Below, in pieces: positions 27,616 through 35,324 of a stretch of 64,000 nt of DNA (position 1 is the stretch's first letter; each line of letters starts with the position of its first letter). The stretch comes from Colwellia sp. (GTDB lineage Bacteria; Pseudomonadota; Gammaproteobacteria; Enterobacterales; Alteromonadaceae): positions 1-64,000 of the forward strand of contig JAPYOP010000003.1 of the NCBI GenBank assembly GCA_029938115.1, given 5' to 3'. The position numbers and the translations under genes were made by a program. The notes beneath the pieces were generated by a model. That model worked only from the letters and a program-made list of their open reading frames with translations, had not been told where the DNA came from and did not search any database.

Positions 27616-28050
27616 ATGATAAATTTTGATAACTGTGCCATAGGCCAAACATGGCAAGGTGGCAACTTTACGTTGATAGAAAAAAATATAGTTGAGTTTG
27701 CTATAACATGGGATCCACAGCCCTTTCATGCCGATCCTGTTGCGGCTAAAGACAGTTATTATGGCGGTATAACAGCGCCTAGCGCTTATTTGTTTTGTAT
27801 CGCTTCAAAGTTGTTTAATGACACCAATGATTATGCGGGTATTGGTGCAATGAAACATGAATTTGAAATACCAAACCCTGCTCGAGCGGGAGATACACTT
27901 TCTTTCACGCTAACCTGTATTGAAAAGCGTCTGTCAAAAAGTAAAAAAGATCGCGGTATTGTGATTTTTGAACTAAAACTCATCACTCAAAAAAATGAGG
28001 TTGTCTTAATACAAAACTCTACCATAATGCTATATCGAGAAAAAAGTTAA
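27616..28050 (+). CDS. MaoC-like enoyl-CoA hydratase
   Basis: The 144-aa hot-dog-fold protein carries the hydratase-2 signature: WDPQPFHADPVAAKDSYYGG with the catalytic aspartate and histidine near residues 33-40, then ITAPSAY. It should hydrate a 2-enoyl-CoA. It lies 168 bp after the acyl-CoA dehydrogenase; the gap holds no gene and a few short stop-broken frames. It converges on the tetR gene 11 bp away. It probably completes a beta-oxidation-like sequence with the dehydrogenase, SDR and thiolase. Confidence 0.88.
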   Translation: MINFDNCAIGQTWQGGNFTLIEKNIVEFAITWDPQPFHADPVAAKDSYYGGITAPSAYLFCIASKLFNDTNDYAGIGAMKHEFEIPNPARAGDTLSFTLTCIEKRLSKSKKDRGIVIFELKLITQKNEVVLIQNSTIMLYREKS

Positions 28051-28061
28051 GAACAAAGATA

Positions 28062-28730
28062 TCAATCATTTAAAAAAATTAATACGGCTTGTTGGTCATT
28101 AATGTTAGCAATTAAATTTATCCTTAAAACCTCACTAAGCTGTTCCGTTTTATAGCGTTGTTCATCAATACCTAATGTTATAGGTACCGCGATAGATATC
28201 GCTTGTCCAACTAAGATTGAAAAAATTAAATTGACGATAAATATTTGCCAATTTATCTCTCTCCACAAAGGGTCAATTGGTGAGCCTTGTAAAAAAAGAA
28301 TCGCTTGCTCAAAATGTTTACCGATATTCTGATAAATAAAACTATCGGCACTGTGTAACTGTTTATTCATGGTTTCTTGAACAATTATAGATGCAAATGT
28401 TTGCTCTACTCCACACCATCTTTGTAGTTCAAAGCAAAATACTTTAAACCTTTCCATCACAGGCAAGCAGCTATGGTGCTTAACAATTCGTTCAACAAAG
28501 TCACTTAAACTTTGTTCTAAATGTTTAGTTACGGCTAAATAAAGTCCCTGCTTAGACTTAAAATGATACATGATAGTTGAGTTTTTTACCCCTACTTGCT
28601 CTCGTATTTTACTTAACGATGCCCCTTCAAAACCATGGAGTGCAAATTGACTTGCCGCTGCTTGAATAAGTTTTTCTTTGGTCCAGTCAACATTTCCTTT
28701 ACCTTCGCCAGCTTTTATAGGCCTTACCAT
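28062..28730 (-). CDS. TetR-family transcriptional regulator
   Basis: The 222-aa protein has an N-terminal TetR helix-turn-helix at about residues 17-63 (FALHGFEGASLSKIREQVGV, then STIMYHFKSKQGLY) and a helical ligand domain. AAGGA lies before the ATG at 28730. It is divergent from the desaturase-reductase gene, and the 187-bp gap contains a palindrome, TGTACC-AATC-GGTACA, close to the desaturase start. It is likely the local repressor of that gene and perhaps of the catabolic cluster; the ligand may be an acyl-CoA or fatty acid (inference). Confidence 0.9.
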   Translation of the reverse strand: MVRPIKAGEGKGNVDWTKEKLIQAAASQFALHGFEGASLSKIREQVGVKNSTIMYHFKSKQGLYLAVTKHLEQSLSDFVERIVKHHSCLPVMERFKVFCFELQRWCGVEQTFASIIVQETMNKQLHSADSFIYQNIGKHFEQAILFLQGSPIDPLWREINWQIFIVNLIFSILVGQAISIAVPITLGIDEQRYKTEQLSEVLRINLIANINDQQAVLIFLND

Positions 28731-28882
28731 AAAAATCCTTATTCGTTATAAATCATATTAATAAACAGTTAGTTGTTGATAATCATTTTATTTTAAACCC
28801 TTGCAAAATCATACAGCATAAAACAATTTAAGTTCTTTTTTATAAGTTTTTCTTTACTTAGAGCTAAATGAACTATAAATTA

Positions 28883-28898
28883 TGTACCAATCGGTACA
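28883..28898. promoter_or_regulatory. Probable TetR operator TGTACC-AATC-GGTACA
   Basis: A perfect 6-4-6 palindrome lies 20 bp before the desaturase ATG and 153 bp before the tetR start. Size, symmetry and position suit a TetR-family dimer blocking transcription of the desaturase gene. Similar sites are not seen elsewhere in the window. Confidence 0.65.
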
Positions 28899-28917
28899 TT
28901 AAGTAAAGAGTAGTCAA

Positions 28918-30849
28918 ATGAATTCAATAGTGCAAAATTTATCCTCTGAGAGCTCTATAACAAAAAGTATAATTCCTGAAAATTCAATGCAGCAGTTAGC
29001 GGAGCTAGCTCAACGACCTGACTTTAAAAAGCTACTTTATGTGCCAAACATTAACTGGGTGATATTAACTTCTTGTTTTCTATCATTAGTGGCTTGGCTA
29101 ATTTTAGGACATTTGTGGCTTAATGACCAAGTATCCGTTGGTTGGTTAGTATTGTTGAGTACTTATACCTTCTTTATTTTTATATTAACGGTGCATGAAG
29201 GTTCGCATTTTACCATGGCGCGTAATAAAACTGTTAATGACATAGTTACCTCAATGTTAACCTTTATTCCATACCCACAAATGCCAGTGCTTTTATTTAG
29301 GCATCAGCATTTAACTCACCATAGAGATACTTGTGGTAAAGAAGATCCCGATGATTACTTATATCAAGGTAACTTTTTGGTACGTACGTTTAGAGTGTTC
29401 ACCCATGACTTTTATTGGTCGTATTGGTCAATAAAGAATCGTAATACTGCCTCTAAAATAACGTCTGTAGCCAATATACTCGGCATGATCACATACTTAG
29501 CTATTTTAACTATTGGCTTAACGTCAAGTTACTGGTATGAATTCACCATGCTGTACATCATTCCACAGCGTATCGGTATTGCGGTTGCTATCTATATGTT
29601 TGCTTATGTACAACATCCTCCAGAAAAATGTGAAGTTAAAGAAGTCAGCCCATTTAAAACAACATCAGTCATCCGAGGCTTTGACAGTGCCTTTGCCAAA
29701 GTTTATTTTGGTCAAAATCGTCATATTATTCATCACTTATACCCAAACATGCCGATATATCGTAACTGGAAGGCATGGGTTATTGGTAAAGATATTTTGG
29801 AGAAACAAGAATTAGTGAATGTTGGCCTTGGTGCCGAATCTTTCAATAAAGCACAAAAGCAATACACTGAAGATAATAAAGCTGTAGTACAAAACTCAGG
29901 CTCAATGAAAGTGCGCATTGATAAAATTGAAACAGTTGCCGATGGCATTAATGCTTATACGTTTAAACCGATTAGTTCAAATACTATATTGCCATACTTC
30001 ACTCCAGGAGCGCATATTGATGTTGAAGTTACATCAGGTTTAATTCGCCAATATTCATTATGTAATAACCCTCATGGTGATAATGTTTATGTAATTGCCG
30101 TGCAAAAAGAAATTAATGGCCGTGGAGGCTCACAGCAACTACATGACAACTTCAAAAAAGGCGATACTATTTGTATAAGCAAACCTCGAAATTTGTTTAG
30201 TTTAAAGCCCGCGGAAAAAGTGCTTTTATTTGCCGGTGGTATAGGCATAACGCCTATGCTTTCAATGGCGTGGTCATTACATATGTCGAATACACCATTT
30301 GAGTTTCACTATTGTATTGGCACACGCTCTAAGTGGGTATTTAAAGATCACTGGGCTCATTTACCATTTTCTGAAAATATTAACGTTTATATTGATGATG
30401 AATCGCACGATCCGGTTAATGCTGTACAAATCATGAAGGATAATAATTCTGCTGATGTGTATGTTTGTGGTCCTGATGGATTTATGAACTTTATTGAAAA
30501 ATCATCATCGCTGGCAGGTTTAAAAGATGAACAATTTAATAAAGAAAGTTTTAGTAACTCAAATGCCATTGATAAGCACACTAAGCCTTTTACTCTTACC
30601 ATTAAAGGTCGTGATAAAAGCTATGACATACCAATTGATAAATCAATTGTTGAAGTATTAAAAGAGGATGGGGTTTTTATTCCTATATCATGTGAAAATG
30701 GCATTTGTGGTACCTGTAAGTGCAAAGTAGCAAGCGGTAACATTGATCATAAAGACTTAGTATTAAACGATGATGAAAAAGTGAATCAGAAACTATTTAC
30801 CCCATGTGTATCACGTGCATCAGGTGAAAGTATTGAAATTATATTATAA
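28918..30849 (+). CDS. Membrane fatty-acid desaturase/hydroxylase fused to ferredoxin reductase and 2Fe-2S ferredoxin
   Basis: The 643-aa protein is a self-contained di-iron oxygenase. Residues about 40-310 form an integral membrane desaturase with hydrophobic helices and three histidine boxes: HEGSH (93-97), HQHLTHH (129-135) and HIIHH (269-273). Residues about 325-540 form an FAD/NAD(P)-binding reductase (RQYSLCN, then FAGGIGITPMLSM and VCGPDGFM). Residues about 550-643 form a plant-type ferredoxin with cysteines 592, 597, 600 and 630. Electrons from NAD(P)H would flow through flavin and iron-sulphur cluster to the di-iron site. It sits behind a palindromic TetR operator. The fusion makes a partner reductase unnecessary; whether it desaturates or hydroxylates is not shown. 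Confidence 0.92.
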   Translation: MNSIVQNLSSESSITKSIIPENSMQQLAELAQRPDFKKLLYVPNINWVILTSCFLSLVAWLILGHLWLNDQVSVGWLVLLSTYTFFIFILTVHEGSHFTMARNKTVNDIVTSMLTFIPYPQMPVLLFRHQHLTHHRDTCGKEDPDDYLYQGNFLVRTFRVFTHDFYWSYWSIKNRNTASKITSVANILGMITYLAILTIGLTSSYWYEFTMLYIIPQRIGIAVAIYMFAYVQHPPEKCEVKEVSPFKTTSVIRGFDSAFAKVYFGQNRHIIHHLYPNMPIYRNWKAWVIGKDILEKQELVNVGLGAESFNKAQKQYTEDNKAVVQNSGSMKVRIDKIETVADGINAYTFKPISSNTILPYFTPGAHIDVEVTSGLIRQYSLCNNPHGDNVYVIAVQKEINGRGGSQQLHDNFKKGDTICISKPRNLFSLKPAEKVLLFAGGIGITPMLSMAWSLHMSNTPFEFHYCIGTRSKWVFKDHWAHLPFSENINVYIDDESHDPVNAVQIMKDNNSADVYVCGPDGFMNFIEKSSSLAGLKDEQFNKESFSNSNAIDKHTKPFTLTIKGRDKSYDIPIDKSIVEVLKEDGVFIPISCENGICGTCKCKVASGNIDHKDLVLNDDEKVNQKLFTPCVSRASGESIEIIL

Positions 30850-30876
30850 GCATCAGAATAATATTTAGGAGTAAAA

Positions 30877-31260
30877 ATGTTAATTAAAAATATTGGTCTA
30901 GCGTTTAGCTTAATTGGTGCACTCGCTTTTAGTAGTTTATTTCTATTTGGTGTATTTGGGCTAAGCATAATTCCTTCAGCAAGTGCCTTAACCTATTACT
31001 TTATTAGTTTTAGCGGAGCACTATTATTTGCTTGGGGTATACTTTTATCAGTTCTGCCAACGACAAGTGAATTCAAACCTGTCGTGGTTAAAGTCACGGT
31101 TATTATGCTAATACTTTTTGCCTTTATGAGAGCAATGGCGTTTTTTATTGCTGATGAAGTGTTCACCTTTTTACCTGTGTTTATTGCAAAAATACTAACT
31201 GTCAGTGAAGTTGCTTTGTTTTTATTTCTTGCTTATTTACTTAAAAAACAACAGGACTGA
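30877..31260 (+). CDS. Small integral membrane protein, function unknown
   Basis: The 127-aa protein is almost entirely hydrophobic, with four predicted membrane segments (about residues 4-28, 38-60, 72-92 and 100-122) and a short basic tail. I do not recognise the family. It starts 27 bp after the desaturase gene with TAGGAG before the ATG, so it is co-transcribed. It may support the membrane enzyme or transport, but this is only context. Confidence 0.7.
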   Translation: MLIKNIGLAFSLIGALAFSSLFLFGVFGLSIIPSASALTYYFISFSGALLFAWGILLSVLPTTSEFKPVVVKVTVIMLILFAFMRAMAFFIADEVFTFLPVFIAKILTVSEVALFLFLAYLLKKQQD

Positions 31261-31281
31261 TTCTTTTTTAGTGTCATAACA

Positions 31282-32262
31282 TTATTTATCAAACTGCCGC
31301 CGATAACTTATTGGCGGCATTCCTACCAATTTATGAAACAGCTTTGAAAAACCACTTCGGTCTTGATATCCGACCTGTTCAATTATTTGTTCTAAACTAA
31401 AATCACTGCTTTCTAATAAGTACTTAGCCGTATTTATTCGTAGATTTTGCATATATTTCATTGGCGTTATTGCTAACGTGTCTTTGAATTGTCGGTTTAA
31501 TGTTCGTTCAGTACACGCTATATTGTTAACTAATTTAGTGATAGTAAACATCTCACTTAAGTGGTTTTGCATCCATTCTTGAGCTTTTTGAACCAAGTCA
31601 TTATTATGCTCTCGAGATACCGATATTAATTGTTCAGGTGATATTTTTACCTTACGAGTATCAATTAACATCGTTTTTGCAGTTTGTTGTACGATAATTT
31701 CTGGTGTAAATTTTTTTAACAATAATAATCCCAGTTGAAAATGTGATGTTGCAGCACCCGCGGTAATAATCCGCCCCTCTTCCACTAAAATATCTTCAAA
31801 AGTTAATGAGATATTGGTATAGCGCTGTTTAAATAAGTGCTCTAACCACCATACCGTTGTTGCTTTTTTACCCGTTAATAAACCTGACTCAGCTAGGAAG
31901 AAAGTCGCAGTACAGTTGGCGCAGATAATAGCACCGGCTGCATATTGTTTATTTAACCATTGATAAAGAGCCTTATGTAATTGCAATTTTTGGTTAAATG
32001 CATCAGCACCTTCATATAAAACACCTGGAATAAAAACCACATCAAAATGCTCCTGTGATTCTTCAGCTAAATCATGGTTCATAGCAAGACCATTACTGGT
32101 GGAAATAATGTGCTTAGCACTGGTGAAAAACTGCCATTTAAAAAACGGCACACTGTTAGCAGAAAGTTTTTTTATATGAGCATTAGCCACGACAAACACG
32201 TCAACTAGCCCATGTAGGCTTGAGCCATAACAACCATCAATTGAAATTATTGCTACTTTCAC
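31282..32262 (-). CDS. GlxA-type AraC-family regulator (DJ-1/PfpI plus HTH)
   Basis: The 326-aa protein has an N-terminal DJ-1/PfpI-like domain (about residues 1-185, with CANCTATFFLAESGLL carrying the nucleophile-elbow cysteine position) and a C-terminal AraC helix-turn-helix pair (about 225-322, ERTLNRQFKDTLAITPMKYM and VGYQDRSGFSKLF). This layout is typical of activators of catabolic genes. It is divergent from the nitronate-monooxygenase-like gene, and two direct repeats with a 21-bp period lie right upstream of its start. It probably controls the following three-gene run. Confidence 0.9.
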   Translation of the reverse strand: MKVAIISIDGCYGSSLHGLVDVFVVANAHIKKLSANSVPFFKWQFFTSAKHIISTSNGLAMNHDLAEESQEHFDVVFIPGVLYEGADAFNQKLQLHKALYQWLNKQYAAGAIICANCTATFFLAESGLLTGKKATTVWWLEHLFKQRYTNISLTFEDILVEEGRIITAGAATSHFQLGLLLLKKFTPEIIVQQTAKTMLIDTRKVKISPEQLISVSREHNNDLVQKAQEWMQNHLSEMFTITKLVNNIACTERTLNRQFKDTLAITPMKYMQNLRINTAKYLLESSDFSLEQIIEQVGYQDRSGFSKLFHKLVGMPPISYRRQFDK

Positions 32263-32279
32263 TTATCTGTACTCCGTAT

Positions 32280-32314
32280 TTGTCATTAATGTCCACAAAG
32301 TTGTCATTAACGTC
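32280..32314. promoter_or_regulatory. Two TTGTCATTAAYGTC direct repeats, 21-bp period
   Basis: TTGTCATTAATGTC (32280-32293) is repeated as TTGTCATTAACGTC (32301-32314) with starts exactly 21 bp apart, two turns of DNA. This is the arrangement expected for an AraC-family dimer. The pair lies 18 bp upstream of the araC-type gene start and 64 bp upstream of the gene at 32378. A further palindrome, ACAATA-GATAT-TATTGT (32341-32357), lies closer to the latter gene. Confidence 0.65.
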
Positions 32315-32377
32315 AATATTAACGGCTATTAAATTTTTCTACAATAGATATTATTGTTATCTAATAGAGTATTTATT

Positions 32378-33355
32378 ATGCCAATTCCTAAGTTGTTTGA
32401 AGGCTGTTTATCACTACCTGTAATTAGCGCACCGATGTTTTTAGCATCAACGCCCACCATGGTGATAGAAAACTGTAAAGCTGGCATTGTTGGTACTTTT
32501 CCTGCGGCAAATCAACGTACCAGCGAAGGTTTAGAAGCATGGATCATTGAAATAAAGTCCGCACTTAAAGCTTATGAACAATCAACAGGGGGAAAAGTAG
32601 CTCCCTTTGGCGTTAACTTAATTGTTCATAAAACAAACCCTAGAGTCAATGCTGACTTAGACATTTTAATTAAGCATAAAGTGCCCCTATTAATTACCTC
32701 ACTTGGTGCGATTAGTGATGTGGTAGACGCTATTCATTCATACGGGGGTGTTGTTTTTCATGATGTAGTTAATGCTCGTCATGGTAAAAAAGCCATGCAA
32801 GCAGGAGTTGATGGTTTGATTGCGGTATCAACTGGTGCTGGTGGGCATGCAGGATCATTGCATCCTTTCGCGCTTATTCAAGAGCTTCGTGCATTCTTTG
32901 ATAAAACACTTATTTTATCTGGTTGTATTTCCACCGGAGCAGAAGTCGCTGCAGCTCGATGCTTAGGGGCTGATTTTGCCTATATGGGCACACGTTTTCT
33001 CGCCACTAAAGAATGTCAAATCAATGAAAAATATAAAAACATGGTGGTTTCATCAAGTGCTGAAGACATCATTTACACCAATGCAATTTCAGGTATTCCA
33101 GCCAATTTTATAAAACAAAGTGTAACTGAGGCAGGTTTTGATTTAGCCAATTTACCCACACCCGATGGTTTTGATATTGGCGCAGAAATGACAGATGAAG
33201 AAGAAAGAGATCAAAATAACAAAATAATAGCCAAACCTTGGAAGGATATATGGTCGGCAGGACAAGGCGTTAGTGGTGTGAATGAGATAATAAGCATTGC
33301 TGATTTAGTAAAAAAACTAATAACTGAATACCAACAAGCACTTTCAATTAAATAG
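32378..33355 (+). CDS. Nitronate monooxygenase family flavoprotein (NMO/2-nitropropane dioxygenase-like)
   Basis: The 325-aa TIM-barrel FMN protein shows the family pattern: PVISAPMFLAST at the N-terminus, GTFPAAN, DGLIAVSTGAGGHAG with the active-site histidine near residue 172, LSGCISTGAEVAAARCLGADFAYMGTRFLAT for phosphate binding. Members oxidise nitronates or act as enoyl-CoA reductases in lipid pathways; the acyl-CoA surroundings make the latter plausible. ATG 32378 is used instead of the TTG at 32354 because it gives the usual MPIP start. It begins the run with the third acyl-CoA dehydrogenase and GST. Confidence 0.85.
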   Translation: MPIPKLFEGCLSLPVISAPMFLASTPTMVIENCKAGIVGTFPAANQRTSEGLEAWIIEIKSALKAYEQSTGGKVAPFGVNLIVHKTNPRVNADLDILIKHKVPLLITSLGAISDVVDAIHSYGGVVFHDVVNARHGKKAMQAGVDGLIAVSTGAGGHAGSLHPFALIQELRAFFDKTLILSGCISTGAEVAAARCLGADFAYMGTRFLATKECQINEKYKNMVVSSSAEDIIYTNAISGIPANFIKQSVTEAGFDLANLPTPDGFDIGAEMTDEEERDQNNKIIAKPWKDIWSAGQGVSGVNEIISIADLVKKLITEYQQALSIK

Positions 33356-33365
33356 AGAGCCTCCA

Positions 33366-34592
33366 ATGACGATATGTTCTAATAAAAACCCCACAAGATT
33401 AGCTGATACTTTATATGACGATATGTGGCTACCAGAAGAAACCATTAAAGTTCGCCAGCAAGTAAGAAAGTTTGCCGATGAAGTATTACGACCAATCGCC
33501 CATGAATTAAACACGACCCCTGAAGACGTTGAAAAATTTCCTTGGGAATTAACTAAAAAAATGGGTGAAGCCGGATTGTTCGCCATACCATTTGAAAAAG
33601 AAGTCGGTGGCGCAGGATTAGAATTCCCAACACTTGCCACTATGGTAATGCTAGAAGAAATTGCCTATGTCAGCTCTGGTGTTGCTGCCGCATTAATTGA
33701 TGTTCAATTGATCCTTTTTGGCAACACCTTAAAACATGCTCAAGAGTCGGTGAAAAAAGAGTTATTTCCTAAATTAATTTCTGGCGATATAGTCGGCTCT
33801 TTTGCCACATCTGAACCCGCTGCCAGTACCGACTTAAGCGTGCGCGCCTTACAAACTATTGCCACTAAAGTGGATGGTGGTTATAAAATTAACGGTCGCA
33901 AACGTTGGATCACTAATTCGCCCGTTGCTCACCATATGTTTGTTTTATGCAAACAGGGCGATGCCATGAGCATGTTATTAGTTGATATGAATAGTGATGG
34001 CGCAAGCGTTGGTGAGCCTGATAAAAAAATGGGTAATTACTGCCAATTAACGGCTGATGTTTATTTTGAGGATGTATTTGTTCCGGACTCAAACTTAGTA
34101 GGTATTGAAGGTAAGGGATTAAAGGCCGCTTTAACATCCTTAACATTAGGCCGTGTAGGTATTGGCGCTTGTGGTGTAGGCATGGCGCAAGCAGCCTTTG
34201 ATTTTTCTGCTGACTATATGAAACAACGTGAAGTCTTTGGTAAACCGTTATCACAATTTCAATACTGGCAATTTAAATGGGCGGGCTATGCAAGCGAGTT
34301 AGAAAATGCACGTAATTTATATATTAAAGCCGCGTTAATAAATGATAAAAGACGACCTAATGTACAAGGGATGTGCGCCATGGCAAAACTTATTGGTAGT
34401 ACCTTACCTGGCGATATAGCACGTGATGCTATTCAAGTTTGTGGTGGTTATGGTTTTGTTAAAGAGCTGGCAGGTGATGGTCGCCAATTCCCATTAGAAG
34501 CTATTTATCGTGACTGTAAAATAGGGGAGATTTATGAAGGCGCTAATGAAGTACAACGCATGGTAATAGCACGTCAGATATTTGGAAGATAG
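33366..34592 (+). CDS. Acyl-CoA dehydrogenase
   Basis: The 408-aa protein has all domains of the family: SFATSEPAASTDLSV near residue 140, RWITNSP, the DGRQFPLEAIYRDCKIGEIYEGANEVQ C-terminal region and a normal catalytic glutamate in IYEGANEVQ near residue 395. It therefore differs from the two other dehydrogenases in this window, which lack glutamate there. It starts 10 bp after the preceding gene with GAGAGCC upstream and is co-transcribed with it. Three dehydrogenases of different subtypes suggest successive or substrate-specific steps. Confidence 0.92.
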   Translation: MTICSNKNPTRLADTLYDDMWLPEETIKVRQQVRKFADEVLRPIAHELNTTPEDVEKFPWELTKKMGEAGLFAIPFEKEVGGAGLEFPTLATMVMLEEIAYVSSGVAAALIDVQLILFGNTLKHAQESVKKELFPKLISGDIVGSFATSEPAASTDLSVRALQTIATKVDGGYKINGRKRWITNSPVAHHMFVLCKQGDAMSMLLVDMNSDGASVGEPDKKMGNYCQLTADVYFEDVFVPDSNLVGIEGKGLKAALTSLTLGRVGIGACGVGMAQAAFDFSADYMKQREVFGKPLSQFQYWQFKWAGYASELENARNLYIKAALINDKRRPNVQGMCAMAKLIGSTLPGDIARDAIQVCGGYGFVKELAGDGRQFPLEAIYRDCKIGEIYEGANEVQRMVIARQIFGR

Positions 34593-34700
34593 GCACTTTA
34601 TCAACAAAGAAAAACTACTCTAATAAGAAGGTGATCGGCTATGTTACTATTATTTGCATTAATTTAGCCGGTTATCTAAAAATAACAAAGGATCATTGAT

Positions 34701-35321
34701 ATGCAATTATACACGTTTTCTGTGGCACCTAACCCACAACGAATAAAGATTTTTCTAAAAATGAAAGGTATTGATATTCCAACCACTGAAGTTGATATAC
34801 GTGCAGGTGAACATTTTAATGATGAGTTTACATCAATAAACCCAGCATCAACATTACCAACTTTACAACTTGATAATGGCACTGTGCTAACCGACAGTGT
34901 TGCTATTTGTGTTTATTTAGAACACCTATATCCTGGAAAACCATTATTTGGCACTACTCCTTCAGAGTATGCTCAAGTTATTGGTTGGATGCATAAACTC
35001 TATACAGAAGGGTTAATGCCGATTGCTGAGATACTACGAAACCAAGGTGATTTCTTCAAAAATAGAGCCATGCCAGGTAAAATTGACATGCCGCAAATTC
35101 CAGCATTGATAGAACGCGGCAAACTTCGTTTAGATGGTTTTTGGCAAGCTATGGAAGAACATTTAACTGAACGTGAATTCATTGTAGGTAAACAACTTAC
35201 CCAAGCAGACATTGATTGCTTTGTTGTTTGTGGTTTTGCTGGTTGGGCAAAGGAAACTATTCCTGCAGATTATTCGTCACTACTGTCTTGGTATAATAAA
35301 ATCGAATCCATTCTACTATAG
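34701..35321 (+). CDS. Glutathione S-transferase family protein
   Basis: The 206-aa protein has a thioredoxin-like N-terminal domain (residues 1-78; SVAPNPQRIKIFL, NPASTLPTL with the conserved proline, and DSVAICVYLE) and a helical C-terminal domain (about 88-206; FIVGKQLTQADIDCF). It probably conjugates or isomerises a reactive intermediate of the pathway. It lies 108 bp after the dehydrogenase; AAAGGAT precedes the ATG. It converges on the LuxR gene with 3 bp between the stops. Confidence 0.9.
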   Translation: MQLYTFSVAPNPQRIKIFLKMKGIDIPTTEVDIRAGEHFNDEFTSINPASTLPTLQLDNGTVLTDSVAICVYLEHLYPGKPLFGTTPSEYAQVIGWMHKLYTEGLMPIAEILRNQGDFFKNRAMPGKIDMPQIPALIERGKLRLDGFWQAMEEHLTEREFIVGKQLTQADIDCFVVCGFAGWAKETIPADYSSLLSWYNKIESILL

Positions 35322-35324
35322 CCT

